DNA from: Zygnema cylindricum
Taxonomy: Eukaryota > Streptophyta > Zygnematophyceae > Zygnematales > Zygnemataceae
DNA length: 64,000 bases
NCBI GenBank assembly: GCA_037447655.1
Contig: JBBHKE010001251.1
Coordinates: forward strand, 17,628 to 81,627
Direction: 5' to 3'
A program made the position numbers and the translations under genes. Shown here piece by piece: positions 22,924 to 34,060 of the stretch. The notes under the pieces are model-generated. The model saw only the letters and a list, made by a program, of their open reading frames with translations, was not told where the DNA came from and searched no databases. The stretch's first letter is position 1. Every line of letters starts with the position of its first letter.

Positions 22924-23856
22924 TGTAGAAATTAAAGGTACTTTTAGTATTTTCTAGGTCTAAAATGAAATGCAGAAAAGAAGTGATCACTAGTTTACTT
23001 CTCTATTTTAGTTATTCTTTAAAGAGAGAGAGAGAGGATCAAAGGCAAGCCATGGCTGTCGCCTTATTTAGAAAGTGGCAGATTTTGCAGTAGAGAATAT
23101 TTTACCAAAACGCTGCCTAAGTACACATTTGAACTTGCAACCTTTGGAATTTATATAACCGGGCGCCTTAACCATTAAGGCGCTACGAAACGATACACGT
23201 GACCGATTTCAAAGATATATAAATATTAACCTAATGGCTAATAAACACTTGACTAACCAAGAGGAACAATTCATGCACGTACGCGAATCTGAACAGTGTA
23301 AAACATGTTTTGATCGACGGCCAACATTGTAGCCGCCATTTGAAAAGAGCTTTTGGCGGCATTTGGAGATAGCGTCACGCGGTGCCACGTGGCACCGCAT
23401 TATTTGATATTAGAGAAGATGGGAGGAGGAACCATGGCTCCTGATTTGAGAGGTGTTATCTTGTAGACTATGTCGTACAATGGACGTACAACAAGTACAT
23501 CGCCCATTGTACCTTCTTGTACCATATAGTGTTCCTATTGGACTACGGTTAAGTAGTAGGTAGTCGTGAGTAGGCAGACCAAGACTTAGCGATATTTAGG
23601 TACCGCTCTCTAAGAGAGCTTGTAAATATAAAGTTCATTTTTGACCAGCCATAACTTATTGCTCAGGGGAGAAAATTTAGAGATTATTTTTGCTATAGAC
23701 TCAATGGAGTCTTACCTTCTCACAGGTGAAGGTGGTCAGAGTTGTTTTTTGTGAGGGTGGCATTTATTCTTGATGAAACACAAAGGGTTCAGGGTTATCC
23801 TACAGGCTTCGTGTGAGCTGCCTACTTTGAGGACCTATGGAGGTCTCAGAGTTGCA
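22924..23856 (+). repeat. Family-2 copia LTR 3 (3' LTR of C)
   Basis: It starts TGTAGAAATT after the tract AAATAAGAGGAG, ends AGAGTTGCA and is 933 bp long. It is followed by the target duplication CCGTT and then by the antisense gypsy. A perfect 21-nt hairpin lies at 23163-23183. Confidence 0.9.
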
Positions 23857-23861
23857 CCGTT

Positions 23862-24973
23862 TTCCACTCACAGGGCACGTCATTCTTGAGTAAGTCTGTG
23901 AGAGGAGCAGCGATTTTTTCGAAAACCTTCTACGAATCAGCGATATTAGGAGCATAAGCCAAGAAAGTTGCGTAAATCCGTAACGTTAGTCGGCTGGTGT
24001 CACTCCTTAACCGCCCTAATTTTGTTCGGATCCACAGTGATTCCATCCCGGCTCACCACATGACCCAAAAATTCAATTTTCTCTTTTAAGAAGTCACATT
24101 TACTCCTCTTCGCGTACAACTTGTTCTTCTTAAGGACTTGTAAGACCGTTTGTAGGTGTTCCATATGATCCTTAAATGTCTTGCTATACACCACGATGTC
24201 GTCCAAAAATACTATTACAAAAGCGTCCAAATATTGCCGAAATATAGAATTCATCAAGTGCATAAAGGTCGTCGGTTCGTTGGTCAATCTGAATGGCATA
24301 ACCAGAAAATGGAAATGAGCGTATCGAGTTCGCAATGCAGTTTATTCTACTTCTTCCTCGGCTATTCTAATTTGGTGGTAAACTGCCAGAAGTCTATCTT
24401 CAAAGAGTATTTGGCACCTCTTAACCGGTCTAACAATTCATCTATCCTTGGTAGAGGGTACGCATTTTTAACCGTCAACTTGTTTAGCGCTCGGTATTCC
24501 ACACACATACGTAAACCTCCATCTTTCTTATTCACAATGAGGACGGGGGCTCCATACGGTGACTTGCTCGGTTCGATTGCTCCAACCTCGATCAACTTCG
24601 CAAGTTGCTTCTTGAGTTTGTCTAGTTCGGTGTAACTCATCGTATACATCCGATTGGCCGGGGATACAAATTTGGGAACAAGCTCTATTTTGTGGTCTAC
24701 GTTGCGCTTTGGAGGTAAACCTTCCAGGAGCTTTGGGGGAAAGACATCAACATACTCCTCGAGAAGCTTTGATACGACTTCCGGGGCTTCTACAGAAGTT
24801 TTTCTTGAGTCGCCACCTCTTTTTGAGTCGAAGTCGGGATCTTTCTTACTCCTTTCCTCCGGAATCCCCTCCTTCGTTTCCTCCACGGGTAGGACGACCA
24901 GCATTCCAACTATCTCCCCTTTCTTGAGTGCCCTCTTAAACTGTAAGGCTGAAAGCAGGCGTCTCTCTTCCAA
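23862..24973 (-). pseudogene. Gypsy element G: reverse transcriptase
   Basis: On the minus strand this is a Ty3/gypsy RT. It shows the entry region ([19 protein letters not shown]), [19 protein letters not shown], the catalytic-region [12 protein letters not shown] and YSLKID, then, after a frameshift near 24345, [18 protein letters not shown] and the catalytic [10 protein letters not shown] (24200 region). The end of the palm/thumb follows ([11 protein letters not shown]). The catalytic box reads FLDD, a common gypsy form. The element is split at 23861 by the copia array and continues at 7635. Confidence 0.9.
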
Positions 24974-25076
24974 TCCCTTACCCTCAAACCTTTTTCGCCT
25001 TTCCTCACCCTCATGCTAACGTTTCTCCAATCTATTGTCGGGTTCCACTTCCGCAACCATGGTTTTCCCAAGATTA

Positions 25077-25540
25077 CTTAATGGTCTCTAAGAGGTAATG
25101 CATGAAATGTGTCATATCATTGGAATTTTCTCATTCGGGTGCGTAACCTCGGAGTGCGATGAGTAATCGAGAGGGAACTCCAATGGCTAATACAACTGTT
25201 TGATTATCCGGAATAACAATGAGAGGAAGCCTCAACTTCTTCACCCTCTTCCCCGACGCGCCTGAATCCACCATGAAGCTAGCTGCGCTCGTACCGATCT
25301 GGCCGTGAAAAACCAAAGGGTCACCACATTCACCAGCTAACCTCATGATAGTGAGCTTGCCCATCTTAGGAACCTTTTTTTTTTGGCAATCCCTGGCCTT
25401 ATAGTCCGGGGACATCGCTCGAAGCACAATTCATTTTTGCTTTCTTCATTGGAGCTCCTCGGGGGACAAGTCGTAGGCCTTGGCCTTAGCAGTCTTCTTC
25501 TTTTTTCAAATTGCGTTGACCACATCCTTATCCTCATTAA
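25077..25540 (-). pseudogene. Gypsy element G: zinc knuckle and aspartic protease
   Basis: Read on the minus strand, a disrupted CCHC knuckle (CFERC, then a frameshift, DYKARDC) is followed by an aspartic protease. Its catalytic motif VDSGASG lies near 25265, preceded by LVFHGQIG. Two frames are needed to read it, so the gene is broken. Confidence 0.8.
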
Positions 25541-25799
25541 TCGCTCCGAGCTCCATGGGAGTCAGACCATCATCCCTTTGACCTCCCCCGCCGCTGCTCA
25601 ATCAAAATCAATAGGATCTACGAAGAGTGAAGTCCACCAAATCGGTCCGTTCCGCAAACTGAATAATTGTCAAGAGGCTAAGAGTCATAATTTCCCGCGC
25701 GAGCCATTGTTCCACATCCCTCCAGATGGAGGCCTTATGCCCTTTCACGTAACGATCCACGGCTTCATCCTCCGTCATCGTTGGTATTTGAACTTTGCA

Positions 25800-26270
25800 T
25801 TACAAGAACAGCTGCGTGTACTCCAAAACCGAAGTACGTTGCTTCAAAACAGAAATTTTATCCCTCGCAGCCTTGATCATATTCACGGGTTGCCAGGAAT
25901 CACGGAGAAGTTGAATGAAACTGGACAACTCAGCGGGTATCTCGTCGCTTTCTACTAATGTTCTCCACCATACACTTGCTGCCCCTTTAAGCAAACCACC
26001 CCCGAAGTGAGTCTTTTCACGATCCGATAGGCTGGGAAAATTTTCAAAGTAATTCGCCACGGAAAATAACCACGCATCAAGATTCTTGTGCCGGGCCGAT
26101 CAAACTCGATGGGAATTTTGAGCTTGGGTCTCCTCAAATCTCTCTCCATGCCTCCATGAGTTCTTTCACCAAGACAAGATTCCAAGGTTGCCATGGTGTC
26201 ACTCAAGCGAGCGTTCTGTAATCTGACGTTTTTTGACTCCCGAAGAACCCGCTCCAACATATCTGTTGTG
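25800..26270 (-). pseudogene. Gypsy element G: gag
   Basis: The minus strand encodes a retrotransposon gag capsid domain (LLKGAASVWWRTL, then QPVN) at 26060-25800. Upstream, in another frame (26260-25955), lies the gag N-terminus with a basic KLKIPIEFDRPG segment. A frameshift near 26060-26090 separates them. The order gag, protease, RT on the minus strand, plus the LTR and PBS to the right, fix the orientation. Confidence 0.85.
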
Positions 26271-26311
26271 GATACGTCGTGGCCTTCTATGTTGTCAAGT
26301 CACGAGGAAGA

Positions 26312-26323
26312 GCTCCGATACCA
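26312..26323 (-). promoter_or_regulatory. Gypsy G primer-binding site (tRNA-Met 3' end type)
   Basis: The minus strand reads TGGTATCGGAGC one base inside the LTR. This is one mismatch from TGGTATCAGAGC, the complement of the initiator tRNA-Met 3' end used by most plant LTR elements. It contrasts with the anticodon-arm sites of the copia elements here. Confidence 0.8.
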
Positions 26324-26324
26324 G

Positions 26325-26795
26325 TGTAAAAAGGATAGGATAATAACACCACGCTTACAATGCACAGCGGAATTATCCCCAAGGATTCCCTCGAAGCAAC
26401 TGCAAAGGCACACAACATTCACAGAAAAGGATTGAGCCTTATTAATCGGGAAGAGATTACAAGATTGAAAGCTCGCTGCGAAGGTCTAATCAAGAGTCAT
26501 CTGTTTACTAAGTCTACTGGACTATTTAAACTAATCAGCTGCTAGTCAACTTGGTACTATACTTATGTACACGTGGACCTTCTCGATCAACCACGATCTA
26601 TCCAAACTATCTTCTAAAACAATGTAGTCTAATCTACATTCTGCGGCGTTGCTATACTGCTACACTCGTTGCTATGCTGCTATGCTGCTCTAGTCTGTCA
26701 TCGCAGCTGCGTTGCTCTCGCTGCTCTGCTATAAACCGCAACTGCAGCAGCCTTGTTTTTAACTATACTGTACACAACTCTGTAATCTTGTTACA
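26325..26795 (-). repeat. Gypsy G 5' LTR
   Basis: A 471-bp block begins TGTAACAAGATTAC at 26795 on the minus strand and ends CTTTTTACA at 26325, with TG..CA ends, beside the PBS. The right flank CCGGA would be the target duplication; its partner was lost with the other end of G. Its middle carries GCTATGCTGC repeats and TCGCAGC, which also occur in the family-1 copia LTRs. Confidence 0.7.
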
Positions 26796-28380
26796 CCGGA
26801 CGTGTAGCGGACCCCCTTTCCGCCGATTTCGGTCCAAAATCACGATTTTTCCTTGATATTTCTAAGTTAAGGGGGTTTTACTTATGTTCTACGCTCCCAT
26901 ACCCTTCTTGAATGCTCTTTTGACTGTACCTTTTTACTTTAATGCCTTTTCAGTCCATATTACAAACGATCTGAAATAAGGTTGGGCAAAACAAATGTAT
27001 AAGTTGAATTTTGGACGATTATGAGATATTGTCGCGGATTTCGTATTCATTACATGGCGTTACATGGGGGTAGATGGCGTTATTTATGACATATTTGATA
27101 TTTCTTAGTCCTATTTCTAGTCCAGTTTAGAGGCGTTAACATACAAGTCTTTGATGCCTCAATTCACCAACATACATAATCAATTAAATGCGATAATGTT
27201 AAAAATAGAATTCCCAAATTCTTAATTTTTCACATCTTTCCAAATCACCAATTTCACATTCTAAAAGTTTTAAAATTCCTAGCTTACCAATTCTTTATCT
27301 CCAAAATCTTCAATGTCAAAAGTCAAAATCTTCAAGATTCAATTCTCAAATTCTCAATGCTTCGTATCTTGCCAAATCACCAATTTCACATTCTGAAAAT
27401 TCTAAGATTCTTAACTAACCAATTCTCAATCTCTAAAAATTTGTAATGACAAAATTCTCAAAATTCATTTTTTAAATTATCATTTTTTTCAATTTTCAAA
27501 CCACCATATTCAAAATCTGAAAATTCTGCAATTCCTATCTTTTCAACCCTAAAAATGCAATGTATACCTTCAAAATTCCATTTTAATTATCATTGTTTTA
27601 GATTTAACAACACCATATTCAAAAATCAAGTTTTGCAATTCCCTGATTTTAAAGAATATCTAAAATCGCAATGTCAATTCTCAAAATCACTTTTAAAATT
27701 ACTGTTTTCAATTTCCAAACCACCATCTACCTAAAATGATTCCATACTTTTATCATTCTTCTGAATGGATTTTAGCATATTAGCTTCCTCCTTAATTTGT
27801 AAGTTCTGTCTTTGACATTTTCAGTCACTTCTACTTCCTCATCAAAATTGTCCTCCTCTCCTCCTAGTTTTCTCAGAATGAATACATATATAATTTTAGT
27901 TTTTTACTATTTTATAAAAGACTAGTATTTCCTCAAATAAGTGCTGCAGAATTTTAAAAATATAGTGGTTGTAAATGGACTTCCTCATCAAAAATCTGTG
28001 TCCCATCCTCCTCTCCTCCTAGTTTTCTCAGAATAAATACATATATAATTTTAGTTTTTTACTATTTTATAAAAGACTAGTATTTCCTCAAATAAGTGCT
28101 GCAGAATTTTAAAATATAGTGGCTGTAAATGGCGGCAGACTGGTCTGTGCGTTTTTTTTCCGAAAAAAATTGATTCTCAAATTTGACAATGTATTTTAAA
28201 TTTTTCGTTTCGGTAGTATACTTTTAGATCTATAAAGTATTATTTTAAATTTGTCTACGTTTACGTGACGCGTTGTCCGTAATCATTTTCAGTTAAATAG
28301 AAACGGAAGAGATTGTTATACGTGGCATGCCACGCTATATAATGTAAATAATGTAAAGTACTATAGTATGCATATTTTAA
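26796..28380. other. AT-rich intergenic DNA with degenerate repeats
   Basis: I see no gene here. From about 27190 to 27760 a degenerate minisatellite repeats words like CAAAATTCTCAATTT and CCAAATCACCAATTTCACATTC. It resembles the repeat at 63045-63290 in style. Confidence 0.6.
27834..28128 (+). repeat. Tandem duplication of about 145 bp
   Basis: Two adjacent units both run from CTTCCTCATCAAAA through TCCTCCTAGTTTTCTCAG to AATTTTAAAA and TATAGTGG. The second begins near 27980. They differ by a few bases and one short insertion (ATCTGTGTCCCA). Confidence 0.85.
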
Positions 28381-28399
28381 GTTATCGCCGATATGGAAT

Positions 28400-28783
28400 T
28401 TGCTGGTCTCGGGCCGATATATCGGGACCTTTGACCGTTCGATAACCAATAATTATCGGTATCAGTGTTATCGCGATGAGTTTTTTACCGATACACAACA
28501 CTACAGTTTCGCCTTTGTAAAGCTAAGCAGAAAGTTGTACTTTGGGAATGACTCTGTACACGTGTCCACCAATGAGGGTGAACTTCCATTAGAGAAAAAG
28601 TGGGGTTGTTTACTGGACGCGGTACCCAATGAGGGTGAACTTCCATTAGAGGAAAAGTGGGGTTGTTTACTAGACGCAGTACGATTTCGTACAGATTCGT
28701 ACCAATTTACTTTTTTTGTCAGACGGAAACATGACGAAACATGGTCTACTGGATGGTTCCAATATTATAGGCGTAAGCCTTGA
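28400..28783 (+). CDS. Possible 127-codon open frame with a 19-codon tandem repeat (doubtful)
   Basis: The frame contains two adjacent 57-bp units (from 28571 and 28628) that keep the reading frame and encode NEGELPLEKKWGCLLDAVP and a near copy. Between units I count two silent and two amino-acid changes, so there is no clear sign of selection. No family is recognised, no promoter is evident, and the surroundings are non-coding. It may well be chance. Confidence 0.2.
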   Translation: MLVSGRYIGTFDRSITNNYRYQCYRDEFFTDTQHYSFAFVKLSRKLYFGNDSVHVSTNEGELPLEKKWGCLLDAVPNEGELPLEEKWGCLLDAVRFRTDSYQFTFFVRRKHDETWSTGWFQYYRRKP

Positions 28784-28845
28784 CCGTTGGATTTTTCACT
28801 TTTTTAGATTCGCGAAGCAATCACGCACATCGTCAGTTTGAAGAG

Positions 28846-28866
28846 ACTCTCCTCGGCGAGGAGAGT
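28846..28866. repeat. Perfect 10-bp-stem palindrome
   Basis: ACTCTCCTCG and CGAGGAGAGT flank a single G. With one wobble pair the stem extends to about 14 bp (28842-28870). The function is unknown. Confidence 0.8.
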
Positions 28867-28904
28867 TTCTCCAGACTGGTCGCGTACCATTGGTACACGT
28901 GAAA

Positions 28905-28992
28905 AGTAAAAAAAAAATCCACCACGAACAGGCAATGAGAATCGAACACGTCTTACAGGCCATGTTCCTTCCGCCACGGTGTATGAAGGTCG
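28905..28992 (-). repeat. Possible tRNA-derived SINE remnant
   Basis: The minus strand reads a TGGCGGAAGGAA stretch, resembling an A box, and about 35 nt later GTGTTCGATTCTC, close to the pol III B box. An A/T-rich tail follows. The cloverleaf does not close, so this is a weak call. Confidence 0.35.
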
Positions 28993-31225
28993 ACGAAAAT
29001 ATCTTCGCCCGCTCCTTTTGACATCCACTGACCTTAAAAATTTGTGGCGCCTTTTTGACATTCCGTTTCGAAATTTTGATTTTCAATTTCAAAATAAAAA
29101 TCTGGTCGCAAAATTTTCGTACAAATCATTAACTACAGTACCTCCGCCCGTACAAATATTATATACAGATTTTCAACTTGAAGAATATTTATAGATTTTA
29201 AGAATCTGAATTTAACCTAAGTGGCGCGCCAATCATAATTGAGAAACGATGTCTACTGGCACGATATAATGGAAGGCCGGCACGACAGAATGGAAGGCCG
29301 TGCCAGTAAACAATAGAAATAGACGTATCCGCATGTTTACTGGGACCGCCTAATGGAGACCAGGCTTGAGAATCGAAGCACGGACGTCCTATCCTGGCCA
29401 CAAACGGCCACAACCTGGCCGGTCAAATTGGCCGCTACAGGTTTCCGTCTAATTTCAGTAGACGTTATCGTTTTCTAGCGGTTTTGCCGGACGCTAAAAA
29501 TCTTCTGCACTTTACCTTTTAGACCGTTAGAATCAATGATCTTTTTTTTCCTCGTACGACATTCCTTGTGCGCTGCTCCTTGCGATCATGCACTGTGCGA
29601 AAAATTTTAAGTAGTAGGCACAGAACTCGCTTGCGACGCCATGCGACTCCTGGCGATGCGACGAGTGGAGAATTGCCTTCCACGCATTCGCCCATTGTTA
29701 TTAGCGTTAAGCATTTAAGAAATCAGACTATGTACAAGTTATATTAGTACAAAGACACGTGGCATATTTTAGTCCATTCCCTTAAATAGCATCGCTAACA
29801 AATTTTAATGATTTTTAGCCAAAATAACGTGACCGAATTAATGTTGTTAAACAAACGATGGTCGGAAATGTATGTGATTGGTTAAGAGCACCAAAGTTGA
29901 GTTGTACGAACGGATCTTCTCGCACCAAAAATAAGGTATATTTTCCAATTGGAAAGGCGATTCTGACGGTCCACATCACTCGTCAAAATTTCAGATTTTA
30001 GGAGAAATAAGGGGCGTCCATAGCGCCGCTAATATTGAAAAGGTAACTTTTAAACGACAGAAATACGTTTAAACACCTAAATACTCTCATAAACTTGTTT
30101 TAACATACACTTTTTTTTTTTTTTTTAAGTAATGACTAGTTTGTAAATCATCGTTGGGTTTTTTTTTACATTTTCATTTGTTTTTTTTTTTTTTTTCCCC
30201 TTTTCCCTTTCTCTAATATCAGTCATTATAAACTTTTCCGTAAGTACCATCAGTACGAATGATACGAAAAAATGAGCAAACGAAAACCAAATGAAAAACG
30301 TTGATACTCGTCTAGATTCCGTTTAAACGCCTAACCGTTCAGACGTGAAATCCTCTAAAACTCCGGCTGGCCGTCAAGTATACCATAGAAGGTCTGGAAT
30401 TTGCAGCAGAAATTCCTGCCCGCAAAATAAGTTTTCCGTTAAATTTTTTTCGTCTGCAGTATTTGAGCGTGTGACACCGACCTTACTTTTGACTTTTGGC
30501 CATCGTCCCATTTTTTTTTATTTTTTTTTTGTACTTTCTGAGTGTTCGGTTATGTAAAACAAAAGGTGCATCCAGGTGTTAATAGGACAAAAATATACTC
30601 AATGTCACGTATTCAGGTATTCTAGCAGATTTACCGTACAGTACTTTATCTTCGAAACCCTATCGGTTTGTATCATTTTAGTTCATTACGTAGCGTCAGT
30701 TAGGTTCAGTCTTTTGGGTCAAAATGCGTACTGTGCGACCATATACTATCGTGCTGTAGTAACTACCGTTGACCATATTAATGACAAAAATATAAGCGTA
30801 ATGAAACAATTAGCCTGCTACGGTAAATTGTGTTTTCGGGTACACCATGATACTAATTTATCATGTACTCTTTTTACCTGCTTTGTAGAAATTTCGGCAT
30901 AATATGTCCATACTAAGACATGTAGATGTTGGCTGTTAAAATCATCGCCATCGTTTTGAAATCTGGTATGCCGGAAAATGTTACCGCAATTATATATTAT
31001 TATATTCTGTACTTTTAAACCAAAAAGACAAAAATAGTACAGATCTAGCAGTCAGCCAAAACACTATTTAAAAGAACAATAAATTACAGTTAGAACCCTA
31101 ATGAGCAGGTACCTCAAATAACGTGCGAAACATTAGCGTACTTTATTCTATTTGGTGCCCCGGAATTTAATTGGCGTCATGAGCAGCTAATAGCGTTCCC
31201 GTTGTGGTGTTGGGTATGGGGACCT
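28993..31225. other. Intergenic DNA, no gene seen
   Basis: The stretch holds poly-T runs (30110-30200, 30510-30530), a second B-box-like GCTTCGATTCTC on the minus strand near 29370, and a diverged region from about 30770 to 31220. That region shares runs such as ATAAGCGTAATGAAACAATTAG with the element at 53797-54285. Confidence 0.55.
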
Positions 31226-31227
31226 AT

Positions 31228-31505
31228 TGCGATATTCGATATATATCGAATTTTAGGTACCGATAATCGTATATAGAACCATGTACCAGACTGAATATCC
31301 AGTTTTTCCCGTATTTTTATTCAAAAGCTGGTAATCGGCTCGGTGGGGCTCCAACATTTTCGTGCAGTTTGTAGTACCTGTACGGTATATGCGTTCCACT
31401 GCGATGCATATATATCGCGATAATTTATGTTATTAGCGGGCCGATATATCGAGGACTTTTTCGATCGATATTCGATATAACCGATATCAAAATATAGCGA
31501 TATGA
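31228..31505. repeat. Cluster of CGATAT/ATATCG palindromes
   Basis: Short palindromes such as CGATATATATCG, CCGATATATCG and CGATATCGATA-like words recur. A similar cluster at 28380-28495 shares GGGCCGATATATCG. The two may be remnants of one dispersed element. Confidence 0.5.
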
Positions 31506-31989
31506 AACTACGTGCAACACTAGTGGTAACCGAAAGGTAATTTTGTTATCGATGACGTGGGATGAAACCATTGAATATAATTAGTCTTGACTTCGGCCAA
31601 CTATATTTATGTCCGCAAAATCGGATATTTTTTGTGGGCAAGTGAAAGTGGTGAATCAAAGTATCAAACAAAATTTTATGTCATCGTACGGTCAAAGAAA
31701 AATGCTTTTTGCCGTACATATCTAGGGTTAGGGACAGTGACGAACATTGGGCGACACCTGGCTTATGAACATGGTCTATTTTGTTTTACATTTGCCACGT
31801 GGAGACAGATTTTTGGATGCCACGGAAATTCCGGAGAAATTTCCATTGGAACATATTTCAATGTGGTACGCTGTGAGGATACTAAAAGTAAAGTTTCCCG
31901 CATGAAACTCTAAGTATTTTTGTTGCGCTTTTTTCGTATAAAATTATCTGTGTTTTTTCCCCTTCAGAAATTTGGACAAATCCGTAGAC

Positions 31990-32205
31990 ATTTGTTGTCA
32001 AACGTGTTAAAAAAAAATTCGCCACTTAAAACATATATTCTCCGTACACACTTGTCCGATTTTCAAATTGAGACCGCCAATCGGAAGTTGAGAACATTGC
32101 CTTTCAATCGCAACCGTCAAATATAAAACCATATCGTGTACGGAGAAAAGATGTCTAAAGAGACTAAAAAAAAATAACACTAATAACGATTCACGGTGGT
32201 ACAGT
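31990..32205. mobile_element. Foldback MITE, family 1 (TIR like TACACCGTGAATCGCTATTAG)
   Basis: The inner arms are inverted copies: CGCCACTTAAAACAT with CCGTACACACTTGTCC on the left, and GTACGGAGAAAAGATGT on the right. The right end is TAACACTAATAACGATTCAC. The left terminus is eroded. TA at the borders and the CAGTACACCGTGAATCG end suggest a Tc1/mariner-like origin, which is an inference. Confidence 0.65.
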
Positions 32206-32914
32206 ACACCGTGTATCGCTATTAGTGTTAGTGTATTTTTTCGCCACTTAAAGCATCTTTTATACGTACACACTTGTCCAATTTTCAATTTGAGAACGCC
32301 AATCAGAAGCTTAGAATGGTACCTTTCATAGCCTAATCCCACCGAAGTATTTCCCATTCCGATGATTTTCCAAATTAGATAATAATATGAAAATCTTAAA
32401 ATCCTTTGTACGTGCGAAACTTTATTTCTATTTGTCGAACGGCGATCCTTTCATTCATGGCCTATTCCACCGGAAAAAAATCACTTCCACAACAAACGGA
32501 CGTTGGAATAATGTCCGGCTTTCTATGAAAACCGTACAAACGAGCATCCTCAAAATATTGTCGGATATTGAAGTCGGGTTAAAGTCGCGTATTTCGCCGA
32601 AAAGCTGACGTAGCCAAAACAACATCTGTACGACTAGTTCATTGTACTCGCGAAAACATTGCAGGACTTTGAACCACCGTCGTCGTCTTTTGAACATTCA
32701 ATACTGCAGGTTTATTTTCGCGCCTATGTTTGATGACGTCGAAGCGTGTACGTTTTCCGATGAGTTTTCGGAAAATCGAATGCTCAAGTGGGAATAGGCT
32801 ATCAGTCGCAACCTTCAGGTCCAAAATCGGACAAGTGTGTACGGAGAAAATATGTTTAAGTGGCGAAAAAAATATCAACACTAAAAGCGATACACAGTGT
32901 ACTGTGTACTGTAC
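32200..32914. mobile_element. Foldback MITE, family 1, interrupted by a family-2 MITE
   Basis: It starts TACAGTACACCGTGTATCGC, abutting the previous copy, and ends near TACACAGTGTACTGTG. It is split at 32331-32799 by another inverted-repeat element. Without the insertion it is about 245 bp, like the copy at 54290-54535. Confidence 0.7.
32331..32799. mobile_element. MITE family 2, 469 bp, flanked by TA
   Basis: The ends GCCTAATCCCACC and its inverted partner AGTGGGAATAGGC are flanked by TA on both sides (32329-32330, 32800-32801). It aligns end to end with the 469-bp element at 34693-35161. It has no coding capacity. It lies inside a family-1 MITE whose sequence is continuous without it. Confidence 0.85.
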
Positions 32915-32929
32915 AAATAATAAAATAAT

Positions 32930-34060
32930 ACACACTTTTTTATGAGCTGATTTTTACGTGACAATACGTCTAAACTCCATAAAGATTTAATAAAGCTTTT
33001 TGTGGCAGTACGGTCCATATTTGACTTTTTGCAAAAGTTCGAAAAATGTAAACACGATTTCGTGGGAAATTTACGACAAAGAGACAAGAAACCAGAAAAT
33101 AGTGCGCATTCACAAACCGACAAGTCACAAAAATCCAAAAAAGTACAATTGGTGCAGAATTGTATTTTGCTGGTTCTCATGTCTAGATCTAACGGCTGAG
33201 ATTAACTTCTTCAGTTAGTTGAGAAAATCAGAAACGACAAATTCCGGTTTCTAAAATTTCAACCCTGAGTCAGCAATCATTACAAAACGATTCGATTGTT
33301 GGCTTTGGAAATCCTGTTTTCCCAACTTCACACGTGCCATAAATGTACGGATTCCTGATGCTACCGACCAACAAAACATGCATAAGGGTACGTCCCCATG
33401 TAAGTGATACTTTGAAAATGTATTTTAGATTGTAGTGAAGTGTTCCGTACTACTTTGAAAAGCGTCCCTATGTGCGAAAATGAAATCGGAACTTTGAAAT
33501 GTGATGGTTGTAGACGTAGGTACAACTTTGTGACGGTTGACGACGACTACGAAATTAGTGACGCCAACAAAAACAGCGACAGTTGTAGACGTTTACATTT
33601 TTGTAATTTTGTGACATGGCAGATTTTTAGGGTTTTGTAGCATCAGGACGTCATGCTCACTTGTGACAACGTCGACGTCACAGATTCAAGGTCTTTCGGC
33701 CATGGATACCCAATTTCGTTTTCACTGCTTTTTTCGCTCTACTTGCAATAAAAATATACATGNNNNNNNNNNTACAAAAAGTTTTAATATTGTACTGCAA
33801 ATTAAGAGATAGCTAGCTACACGTTGAGTTGGGACAATGATAAAAAAAAAGTAAAACGCTGGAAATGTTATACCCAGAATTCCAGTATAACATACAAAAC
33901 GCATGTTATCCGTATAACATACCCGGATGAAAGTGGGTGAAAACTTATTAGAGTAAATTCCTTTCTGAAACAGTTCTATCACATAAATTAGAGTAAATTA
34001 CTCTAATTATTTTTTTCTCTTTTTTTACTCTAATTTTTTCATTACTCTAATTACGATGCG
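32930..34060. other. Intergenic DNA including an assembly gap
   Basis: I see no gene here. A run of 10 N is at 33763-33772, between TATACATG and TACAAAAAG. The true gap length is unknown. Confidence 0.8.

Larger units (their letters stand above)
7641..23856 (+). mobile_element. Tandem copia array LTR-B-LTR-C-LTR (family 2)
   Basis: Three LTRs (7641-8570, 17626-18557, 22924-23856; 930, 932 and 933 bp) alternate with two internal regions, B and C. The outer ends are flanked by the perfect 5-bp duplication CCGTT (7636-7640 and 23857-23861), and gypsy G continues on both sides. The middle LTR serves as the 3' LTR of B and the 5' LTR of C. B and C differ by many substitutions, and C lacks integrase, so the tandem is old. 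Nested in it are element D (in B) and a solo LTR (in C). Confidence 0.9.
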
